DNA from: Pelecanus crispus
Lineage: Eukaryota > Chordata > Aves > Pelecaniformes > Pelecanidae
Assembly: GCF_030463565.1 (NCBI RefSeq)
Contig: NC_134646.1
Span: 11,436,001 to 11,500,000, forward strand
Reading direction: 5' to 3'
Length of the DNA: 64,000 bases
The notes beneath the pieces are model-generated. The model saw only the letters and a program-made list of their open reading frames with translations. It was not told the origin of the DNA and searched no databases. Made by a program: the position numbers and the translations under genes. Positions 53,621 to 62,460 of this stretch are shown here, in pieces. Every line of letters starts with the position of its first letter. The stretch's first letter is position 1.

Positions 53621-53698
53621 GCACACACGCACAGACAGACAGACAGACACGCACACACACAGATAGACGCGCACAGACACACACACACACACACACAG
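53621..53698 (+). repeat. CA/CAGA-rich microsatellite in the leader
   Basis: Interrupted CA and CAGA units (ACAGACAGAC, then ACACAC) run to within 102 bases of the PCDH10 ATG. The tract is likely to be length-variable. Confidence 0.85.
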
Positions 53699-53800
53699 AG
53701 CGTACTGTGTGTTTTCGGAGGAGGAGGTGGTGGCGGTGGCTTTTGGAAGAGGAGGAAGCGGTGGTGTTGGGGAGGGGGGGATCTCTTTCCCCGCTTGGAG

Positions 53801-56407
53801 ATGATCGTGCTATTCCTCTTTGCCTTGCTCTGGATGGTGGAGGGGGCCCTTTGCCAGCTCCATTACACGGTGCAGGAAGAGCAGGAGCATGGCACGTTCG
53901 TGGGGAATATCGCCGAGGACCTGGGCTTGGACATTACAAAACTTTCGGCTCGCCGCTTCCAGACGGCGCCCAACTCCCGCAGCCCTTACCTGGAGCTCAA
54001 CCTGGAAACCGGGGTGCTCTACGTGAACGAGAAGATCGACCGGGAGCAGATCTGCAAGCAGAACCCCTCCTGCCTGCTGCGCCTGGAGGTCTTCCTGGAG
54101 AACCCCCTGGAGCTGTTCCGGGTGGAGATCGAGGTGCTGGACATCAACGACAACCCGCCCTCCTTCCCGGAGCCCGACCTCACCGTGGAGATCTCGGAGA
54201 GCGCCACGCCGGGCACCCGCTTCCCCCTGGAGAGCGCCTTCGACCCCGACGTGGGCACCAACTCGCTCCGCACCTACGAGATCACCCCCAACAGCTACTT
54301 CTCCCTCGACGTGCAGACGCAGGGCGACGGCAACCGCTTCGCCGAGCTGGTGCTGGATAAGCCGCTGGACCGGGAGCAGCAAGCGGTGCACCGCTACGTG
54401 CTGACCGCGGTGGACGGCGGGCAGCCCCAGCAGCGCACCGGCACCGCCCTGCTCACCATTAGGGTGCTGGACTCCAACGACAACGTCCCCGCCTTCGAGC
54501 AGCCCGTCTACACCGTGTCGCTGCCGGAGAACTCGCCGCCGGGCACCCTGGTGCTGCAGCTCAACGCCACCGACCCCGACGAGGGCCAGAACGGCGAGGT
54601 GATCTACTCCTTCAGCAGCCACATCTCGGCCCGCGCCCGGGAGCTCTTCGGCATCGCGCCGCGCACCGGGCGGCTGGAGGTGAGCGGCGAGCTGGACTAC
54701 GAGGAGAGCAGCGTGTACCAGGTGTACGTGCAAGCCAAGGACCTGGGGCCCAACGCCGTGCCGGCGCACTGCAAGGTGCTGGTGCGGGTGCTGGACGCCA
54801 ACGACAACGCGCCCGAGATCAGCTTCTCCACCGTCAAGGAGGCGGTGAGCGAGGCGGCGGCGCCGGGCACCGTGGTGGCCCTCTTCAGCGTCTCGGACCG
54901 CGACTCGGAGGAGAACGGGCAGGTGCAGTGCGAGCTGCTGCAGGGCGACGCGCCCTTCCGCCTCAAGAGCTCCTTCAAGAACTACTACACCATCGTCACC
55001 GAGGGGCCGCTGGACCGCGAGCAGCCGGGCGGCGACGCCTACACCCTCACCGTGGTGGCCCGGGACCGCGGCGAGCCGCCGCTCAGCACCAGCAAGTCCA
55101 TCCAGGTGCGGGTGAGCGACGTGAACGACAACGCGCCGCGCTTCAGCCAGCCCGTCTACCAGGTCTACGTGAGCGAGAACAACGTGCCCGGCGCCTACAT
55201 CTACGCCGTCAGCGCCACCGACCGGGACCAGGGCGCCAACGCCCAGCTCGCCTACTCCATCCTGGAGAGCCAGATCCAGGGCATGTCCGTCTTCACCTAC
55301 GTCTCCATCAACTCCGAGAACGGCTTCCTCTACGCCCTCCGCTCCTTCGACTACGAGCAGCTCAAGGAGTTCAGCTTCCAGGTGGAGGCCCGCGACGCCG
55401 GCGAGGAGCCGCAGCCGCTGGCCGGCAACGCCACCGTCCACATCGTCGTGGTGGACCAGAACGACAACGCCCCGGCCATCGTCAGCCCCCTGCCCGGCCG
55501 CAACGGCACCCCGGCGCGGGAGGCGCTGCCCCGCGGCGCCGAGCCGGGCTACCTGGTGAGCCGGGTGGCGGCGGTGGACGCCGACGACGGGGAGAACGCC
55601 CGCCTCACCTACAGCATCGTGCGGGGCAACGAGGCCAGCCTCTTCCGCATGGACTGGCGCACCGGCGAGCTGCGGACGGCCCGCAGGGTGCCGGCCAAGC
55701 GCGACCCGCAGCGCCCCTACGAGCTGGTCATCGAGGTGCGCGACCACGGGCAGCCGCCGCTCTCCTCCACCGCCGCCATCCAGGTGGTGCTGGTGGACGG
55801 CGCGGCCGAGCGGCCCGGCGGCGGCGGCGGCGGCCTGGGCGCGGGGGCGGGCACGGGGGGCGGCGGCGGCGGCGGCGGCTCCGGCGAGCATCGCCCCAGC
55901 CGCTCCGGGGGGGACACCTCGCTCGACCTCACCCTCATCCTCATCATCGCCCTGGGCTCCGTCTCCTTCATCTTCCTGCTGGCCATGATCGTCCTGGCCG
56001 TGCGCTGCCAGAAGGAGAAGAAGCTCAACATCTACACCTGCCTGGCCAGCGACTGCTGCCTGAGCTGCTGCTGCTGCTGCCCCTGCTGCAGCCGCCAGGC
56101 GCGGGCCCGCAAGAAGAAGCTCAGCAAGTCGGACATCATGCTGGTGCAGAGCTCCAACGTGCCCAGCAACCCGGCGCAGGTGCCGGTGGAGGAGTCGGGC
56201 AGCTTCGGCTCCCACCACCACAACCAGAACTACTGCTACCAGGTCTGCCTCACCCCCGAGTCCGCCAAGACCGACCTGATGTTCCTCAAGCCCTGCAGCC
56301 CCTCCCGCAGCACCGACGCCGAGCACAACCCCTGCGGGGCCATCGTCACCGGCTACGCCGACCAGCAGCCCGACATCATCTCCAACGGCAGCATTTTGTC
56401 CAGCGAG
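53801..56407 (+). CDS. PCDH10: Protocadherin-10, large coding exon 1 (residues 1-869)
   Basis: This exon encodes the extracellular and membrane part of PCDH10, a neuronal delta-2 protocadherin that mediates calcium-dependent homophilic adhesion and, in mammals, binds the WAVE complex through Nap1 to control actin and axon growth. The start is the ATG at 53,801; an in-frame TTG two codons earlier is not a start, and the mature-like beginning MIVLFLFALLWMVEG matches known PCDH10. Residues 1-18 are a signal peptide, then QLHYTV begins EC1. Six cadherin repeats are marked by calcium-binding motifs at DINDNPP (114), DSNDNVP (224), DANDNAP (332), DVNDNAP (440) and DQNDNAP (552), with EC6 ending near VLVDG (664-668). 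The protocadherin-type C-x5-C of EC1 is C85/C91. A Gly-rich linker (about 670-705) precedes the transmembrane helix (about 710-734), then a Cys-rich juxtamembrane stretch and the tail through SILSSE. The exon ends at GAG|GTAAGG, phase 0. Closest alternatives, PCDH17, 18 and 19, differ in sequence. Confidence 0.97.
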
Positions 56408-56430
56408 GTAAGGCCCGGGCGCCCGCCGCC

Positions 56431-56518
56431 CGTTGGGCGGCCGTGGGGCAGCCGTTGGGCAGCCGTTGGGCGGCCGTTGGGCGGCCATGGGGCGGCCGTG
56501 GGGCGGCCGTTGGGCGGG
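56431..56518 (+). repeat. 11-bp GC minisatellite, 8 copies
   Basis: Eight head-to-tail copies of CGTTGGGCGGC follow one another with one or two substitutions each, starting 24 bases after the exon 1 splice donor. Because 33 bases is three units, the retained-intron frame reads as an 11-residue peptide repeat. The G runs could form quadruplex-like structure next to the splice site. Confidence 0.9.
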
Positions 56519-56945
56519 CGGCCGTGCCCCGCCGCTGCACTGCGGGCTTTCCCCAAGCCCCCGCGCCGCTTTCCCGTCGCCTCCCGAAGCTCCCGCCCCT
56601 CCGCTCCCGGCGGGGAAAGGCACTTCGCTGTCCCCCTCGTCCTTCTTCTCCCTTTAATTCATTCCGCCCGCCGCCTCTCTCCTCGTCGGCCTCCCCCATT
56701 CGGGGGGCTTCCGCGGCCGGCGAGGGAGAGGGGAGCGCGGGGCAGCCCGCCGCCCGCCTGGGCCAGCCGCTGGCTCCCTCTCACCCGGGCTCAGAAACTC
56801 TTGCAGCCCCGGCTGCCCCCGTCCCCCCCCGGTGCCTGTGCCCACAGCCGGCCCCGGCCGGGCAGCACCGGGGCGCAGGGCCCCTCCCGAGCCCGTAGCT
56901 GCAAGCGGATCGCCTGGGGCTTGGGGCGGGGGGCGGGGGGAGCTC

Positions 56946-56966
56946 TGTGTGTGTGTGTGTGTGTGT
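56946..56966 (+). repeat. (TG)n microsatellite in intron 1
   Basis: About ten perfect TG dinucleotides lie in PCDH10 intron 1. Confidence 0.9.
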
Positions 56967-58066
56967 TACTGCTTTTCGCGGAGTCGCTGCAGCTGACAGG
57001 AACGAAATGACGTGAGGCGTAATCACAGGGTTTTCTGAAGCAACGTTTTAAAACCGTGCCTTTTTTTTTCTTCCCGAAATCTTTGCACGTGCAAGTAAGG
57101 CTTTGGGGGAACCCCCCTCTGGGACTGTGACAATCTCTACAGTTAGCGGGAACTTTAATTAATTTGTGAATTAGGGTTTATTAATTGACTTTACTCCATC
57201 TGAACAGCTCTTTATAACCCAAAGCTGAGTTTGCAAAGGAAAGCATCGAGACAGAGTTCCGTGAAATCATATGCAGGGACTTAACATCCCCTCCTGTTAA
57301 ACATGTTGCCTATATTGTGTTATCCAGTGTGTAGAGAATTTCTATCAAAGCATATGCCGTGCCATAATACTCCCCTGGTAATCATTTTCTACTGGGTTAG
57401 CTCATACATGCTCTCAGTACCTCTCTGCCCGTGCGCTAATGACACCACCACATTCTCTCTTAACATGAATACTGAAACCTGAATACTGTCCAATCTGCCA
57501 GTAGGTGGTTTGAATGATACCTTCTAAAGGGTTAAGTTTAGCAGGAAATCTTCTCATACTGTCTTGTAAGATTGACCTTTCCCCAAAATGTCTATAAAAC
57601 TCTGTCTTCTCTTGCCTTTTTATGGAGTCGAGGGTATCTCCATGTATTTTCTTCCTTAGGGTGCAGTAACTGTACTGTCTCCCCCTATTTTTATACACTG
57701 GAATTAAAAACAGGCTGAAAACTAGATTACAGTAAGTTTTTTCTCAGACTCAGTAGTACACAGCTCTAGAAATAGTTCTGTTGATTTTTGTGGGAGTCCT
57801 TGTGATGCTCGACAGTGTGCACTGTGAGAAAATGTGTCAGAATCTCATCCCAAAAAACTCAGGAAAAAATCCCTCATGCCTTCCCATCTGTGTGAATAAG
57901 AGCTGGGTTTTTTCCCCTTACATCCTAGAAACAGATTGTGTAGGCCTGCTTGCAGCTCAACATTACCATTTATAGTGAATATGGTGAGCTGCTCTGGTAT
58001 ATTTTCTGTTGCTGGTTACAGAAATATCAAGAGTTAAAATATTTCCCAATATTTTCTTTTTCCTAG

Positions 58067-58125
58067 ACTAAACATCAGCGTGCTGAGCTCAGTTATCTAG
58101 TTGACAGACCCCGACGAGTAAACAG
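58067..58125 (+). CDS. PCDH10: PCDH10 coding exon 2
   Basis: This 59-base exon encodes TKHQRAELSYLVDRPRRVN plus the first two bases of a serine codon. The acceptor is a pyrimidine tract ending TTTTTCCTAG and the donor is AG|GTATGAG. It continues exon 1 in phase 0 and leaves phase 2. The peptide matches the mammalian PCDH10 tail almost residue for residue as I remember it. It belongs to the long-tail isoform. Its base composition is ordinary, unlike the extreme GC of exon 1. Confidence 0.95.
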
Positions 58126-58702
58126 GTATGAGCTCCTTAGCCTTGTTTTCTTCATGCATGCTTTAGCAAGTCTGAATGGGGCTTCGCAGAAATGTGTTTA
58201 CTGCAGATGGAAAATAGTAGTAAATCAATGGGAAATTCAACGTATGTAGATGTATTAAATAAAACACTGTCACCTAAACGAGTTTGAATTACAGCTTTTC
58301 TGAACTGGTTTCAAAACCAACTGGAAAGAGAACAAAATCTCGTTTTGTATTAGTCTAAAACGTGCTTTAAATACTTACCAATGCTTCTGTAGGGTCTTCC
58401 AGAAACCATTGGTCTCTATGAGTTAAAATTTAGCTATCCAGCTTAAGTAAATGCTGCCAAATTATTTCTACCAATTATATGAAAACCAGGCGGAGAACTA
58501 ATGCTTACTGTCCGTTTCAGCTAGACCACCAAGGTCCGAAAATGCCAATTTTGTTTATGGTGGACAGAGCACCTCTGCAGAAGCAGTGCAGCAGGCAGGA
58601 GTGGGTGAATGCAGCACCGCGTTTGGCCATGTGATGGCAGAAGAATGTTTTACGAGTTCCTCTTTCATGTTTATTCTAATGTAAAGATGTTTCTGTGTCT
58701 AG
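58126..58702 (+). other. PCDH10: PCDH10 intron 2
   Basis: A short intron bounded by GTATGAG and TGTCTAG. No further feature was recognised in it. Confidence 0.9.
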
Positions 58703-58809
58703 TTCTGCATTCCAGGAAGCAGACATAGTAAGCTCTAAGGACAGTGGTCATGGAGACAGTGAGCAAGGAGACAGTGATCATGATGCCACTAATCGAGGTC
58801 AATCCTCTG
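58703..58809 (+). CDS. PCDH10: PCDH10 coding exon 3
   Basis: This 107-base exon begins with the last base of the split serine codon and encodes SSAFQEADIVSSKDSGHGD followed by SEQGDSDHDATNRGQSS, then one base of the next codon. The acceptor is TTCTGTGTCTAG and the donor is TCTG|GTAAGTC, so phase 1 continues into a downstream exon. The acidic DSGHGDSEQGDSDHD segment looks like the second conserved cytoplasmic motif (CM2) of delta-protocadherins. Its function there is poorly defined; that assignment is from family knowledge. In mammals the following exon starts with a glycine codon and ends the protein about 108 residues later. No match to that sequence was seen before the window ends. Confidence 0.94.
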
Positions 58810-59883
58810 GTAAGTCTGATAAGAGAATGGAAATAGTAGATCTTTAAGTAGGGAGACTAGAAAGAACAGTTACTTATAAGAATATAACACAAGAGTGGCA
58901 TAAATAATGTGAGCAATATTGTATGGGAGGCTGGGTTTAAGTCCGCTTGCTACTACAGTTACCTGGGCAAGGATTTTGAACCCTTTCCATTCACAGGGCA
59001 GGGTTTATTTTATTCATTTGGTTGGGGGAGGTTGGTGTGTTGTTCTGCATCATTTGCTGTGGCAAAAGTTCCTGCACATTAAAACAAAGTTGTTGGTACA
59101 GTTTATAATGCATTTTTTTCAACGGCAGATTTGCAGAATTCCAAAGCATGAGGCAATTTTGTTTAGTAGGCACTTCAGCTGGCATGGCAGTGTGAAGTGC
59201 AGGGGGAGTTCCCAAGGGAAAGAATGAACCCAGTGATTGAATGACAGCCAGACTGTGAGGATTTTTGCTGGGGATCAGCGGAGGCACATTGGGTGCTCTG
59301 AATGTGTAATACCTTAGCATTTTCTGAGGATTGTTTTTTAATTCAAATTGAGGCACCATATAGTATAAGTGATCTCCATCTTAATAAGGCTAAGGTATTC
59401 TTAAGTACATTTCTTTCAGTCCTGACAAAGGAAAGAAATGCTTTAAAAGACGATGATTTGAGTCACCTAGAAAATATATACATTGCAGTGCTTTTCTCAT
59501 GTGTAGCTTGCTGTCTTTGCTCTCATACTGTGGGTTTTCTTCTGAAAGGGACATTTGTTTAGAGCCTATGCATTAGAATTCATTCTCACCCTCGCACTGC
59601 ATGTTAGCCACAAACGCTCGTGCTTTCTTCCGTACCACAGTCTCCAAAGGTCTGCTGTGTCTTGATTCAATGCAGTGATTTCTTTCCCCTTGTTTCCTCT
59701 GTGCTCTATCATGTGTAAGGATTTGCTACAAGTGTGTCATACAAAATACTGCCAGAGTCTCTCCAGTCGTCCATTTTTTTCCTCTGACCCCCGTCTTAGG
59801 AGATACCAGGGCAAGGGGCTGTCATAGCGGTGCTGCCTCACCCGCGTGCTCTGTTAACGTCCTCTGTTTTCTTGCTGCTATAG

Positions 59884-60116
59884 TCACTGTGCCCTTAATG
59901 ATGGGAAACCCAGGCACCAGGGGAAGAGGAGGCTGCTACAGGGCCCCTTTATATTGCTGCAAGTCATTAATATGCAGACCTAATGAGACTCGAGAAGAGC
60001 CAAGAGTCTCCGGAGCTCCCTGCTTCTTGCAGGGCTTCATGCTAAGTGAACAGAGTGTCTATTTTGTGTCTGGGAACCTGACAACAAACCAGGTCTTGCC
60101 AGAAGTTTACATCTGA
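59884..60116 (+). other. Candidate alternative terminal exon of PCDH10
   Basis: A pyrimidine tract ending TTGCTGCTATAG precedes position 59,884. Spliced to exon 3 (phase 1), it would add valine and then 76 residues (TVPLMMGNPGTRGRGGCYRA onward to LPEVYI) before TGA at 60,114, giving a protein of about 1,001 residues. An AATAAA lies at 60,400 with GT-rich sequence after it. No homologue is recognised and the usual tail is different. A 77-codon open frame in the matching phase could arise by chance, so this stays a hypothesis. The same DNA also contains ATTAATATGC (59,966), the reverse complement of a POU/BRN2-like site, so it may instead be conserved regulatory DNA. Confidence 0.3.
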
Positions 60117-62189
60117 ACACAGAGCCTCTTTCATTTTTGGCCTATATATGGCGTATGATTTATTGTTGTTTTAAAAAGCCATGTATTTAGCCTCCCCCCA
60201 CCCTTTCTTTTGCACTGTTTCTGATGCAGCAATCAGTGCTACTGAGTTATAAAAAGCTCCCTCTCCTCCTGCCCTCCCTGCATTCCTTTTTTTTTTTTTT
60301 TCTTTTACGCATTTTACTGCAGCAGTCATCTCAATGAACGTTTCAATCAGCTTAGTCCCTCAACATAATGAACCATAATAACCAAACAGGAGAGAAAAGA
60401 ATAAACATCTGCAGAAGGGGCTGGATTTGACTGATGGTGGGAATATAATCATATAGTTGCACATCAACTGAAAGCTATTTTCTTTTAGATGCATTCAGTG
60501 CTGTTATTGTTGTGCCTCTGCTCTTTATTCTTTCTCTCCATTTTAAAAGTAGTCTATCTCAGATATGAACACTGGAACTACTGTCAAACTTGGCATTAGT
60601 CCTTAGCTGGGCAAATTCTTCATCATTTCTGTGTTATCAAACTAGGGGAAAAAAATCTATTCTATACTTTCAAAATAATTTCAAATCATTTAAGAATCTG
60701 ATGTGATTTATGAACTTCTGCGTCTTCAATGGTGATTCCATATGAAGTAATGAAAGCTGACAATTAGGTTTGATCTACTCACAATTAACAGTTTGAACTG
60801 AAACCTCAAATACACAGAACTTCCAATTTAATATATCGGTGCTGTGATTTGAGAATAATTTGCATGCACAGCTTTTAAAATGCTAGTTCCAAATAGATAT
60901 TTAAATACAAATCTCTGTAGAAACTGCTTTAATCTTCTACATACGTGTAATATAGTTTTCCTGTAAGTTTTGGGCTGAATCCTGCTGTCATGGTGCAAAG
61001 AACATGCCCCTTGACCTCAGCGATGACGAGATACTTTGATATAAAAACTTCACTCTTGCTATTAGCTTTTGGTGATGAATTTTATGGAAAAAAAAAAAAA
61101 AAGGAGCATAAATCTTGTTTGATCTTGAATGGCTAGGGAAACATCTGAGGGAATGCCTTCTCAGTTTTTCAGTCGTTCTGGTGCTCTATAATCACTTCTT
61201 TCTAAATTATTGAAGGAAAACACTAGTTGATAACACAGTAGAATTTTGGGCTGTTTTTTTTCAAGGTGTTACCTGATACCATGCAGCATCATACTTGTTT
61301 TCAAAAGCATTGTATTTGCATCCAAAAGTATTTAGTGGATAATTCACACTGACAAAACTGGCTCCCTACTAGTTTTAGTCAGCAGCATGTTCTGTTCACA
61401 AAGCATCTTTTTACTGTTCTGTACACGACTTCTCTTTCTGTCACCAGTGAACAGTCCTGTGGCACACAAGTAGCTATTCTATAGTAGTCCATTGCTAGCC
61501 AAGCTGACTGTCAAAAGTCATGGTCCATTATTAATTGGGAAGGAAAACACGCAGGATGAAAATCTATCTCTGTGTCATAGATTTATCCTGCACAATTATA
61601 TAGTGAAAATCCTGAGCTAAGCTGTTCTATGTATCATAAAATGTTTTATTATGTTTTGACATAGGATTCTAGTTCACCTTTTCACAAAATATGTTTTCTT
61701 AATAGTGATTTAATCATTGTTTCAAATGTGCTGGAATGTATGTAAGGGATTCCTACTGTTCCCATTAAAGTACCCCCTGAATGCCTCATAATTATCCACA
61801 TTCTTACCTACCTTAACATCCATGAAGTACAAAAGTACTGTCATCTGCATTTTAACGGGCAATGGCAAGTAGCGGGATACTCAAGAGCCTAATTTTCATG
61901 GATTGCGTAGTCATTTCATTGACTGGGATAGGCATCTGAGCTTTTTGGAAAATGACTTTCCAGAGGTGAAGAAGCACAAGAAGTTTTTGGCAAATGGAGG
62001 AGGGGTTTCTCAAACCCCAAGTGCGTGTTCTGATTACTTGTGCTCTTCGTTGTCTGAAAATCATTGAGACAAAAGCTGCTATTTGTTGTAGAACAAATGC
62101 AACTAATACAACACTACTACCTATTATTAACACACTATTTCAATCGTGTTCTGTAGGAGTGATTTCTAAGCATGAGGTTAGTTTATTTC

Positions 62190-62460
62190 CCATGGTTGAT
62201 TAAATTCTTGGCCTCCCTTGTGAAATTGCCGACTTGGGTGCCAATTAATACTCTGCGTGTGTGTATGTTTAAATTGTGTGATTAGACACCTGTCCTGTAA
62301 GATTTGGACTCATGCCATCAACTTATTTCATATCGTTGCTCACTGGCTACTCAGCTCTCTCAAGCTGAACATGCAGCGTTCTTCACAATATTACCTTTGT
62401 TTCCCCCTTTTCACCTTTCAATTGGCATGATGTGCTGCAGGAAGGAATATCCAAGATGGG
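62190..62460. promoter_or_regulatory. Possible conserved non-coding element in intron 3
   Basis: Non-repetitive DNA here is rich in homeodomain-type cores (GGTTGATTAAAT, CCAATTAATAC, GTGATTAGACACC). Its texture is that of developmental enhancers often found around PCDH10. This is pattern recognition only; no alignment was possible. Confidence 0.2.

Larger units (their letters stand above)
52700..53800 (+). other. PCDH10: PCDH10 5' leader (5' UTR), approximate start
   Basis: This is the stretch between the promoter motifs and the PCDH10 ATG, inferred to be transcribed as a roughly 1.1-kb unspliced leader, as protocadherin first exons usually are. It holds, in order, a GAGCCG/GGACCG hexamer run, a purine-rich AGAGAGAAAGAAAG tract, five tandem ATGs, several short upstream ORFs, a run of six TGC triplets, a C-rich stretch and a CA-rich repeat ending 102 bases before the start codon. 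The exact start site cannot be read from sequence. An acceptor-like pyrimidine tract ending CATCTAAAG at 53,160 could mark a spliced leader instead. Confidence 0.6.
56408..58066 (+). other. PCDH10: PCDH10 intron 1
   Basis: The intron runs from GTAAGG to CCTAG. The first 600 bases are as GC-rich as exon 1; the rest is AT-rich. The reading frame of exon 1 stays open to a TGA at 57,007-57,009, so retention would append 200 residues beginning VRPGRPPPVG, rich in Arg, Pro, Gly and Ala. Mammalian PCDH10 has a shorter isoform that lacks the downstream exons; a retained or extended exon 1 is the likely equivalent, which is inference. ATTAAA at 57,703 could serve as a poly(A) signal for such a transcript. 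Confidence 0.85.

Noticed and set aside
53795..53800. PCDH10 start two codons upstream (protein beginning with an extra Met-Glu)
   Set aside because: The codon at 53,795 is TTG; the ATG at 53,801 matches the known protein start and signal peptide.
53810..56623. 937-codon open frame on the minus strand across PCDH10 exon 1
   Set aside because: It is the shadow of the GC-ending codons of exon 1; its translation is low-complexity Val/Leu/Gly/Ala/Arg without domains.
54928..56898. 656-codon open frame on the + strand overlapping exon 1
   Set aside because: It is out of frame with the cadherin domains and is an Arg/Gly/Pro-rich composition artefact.
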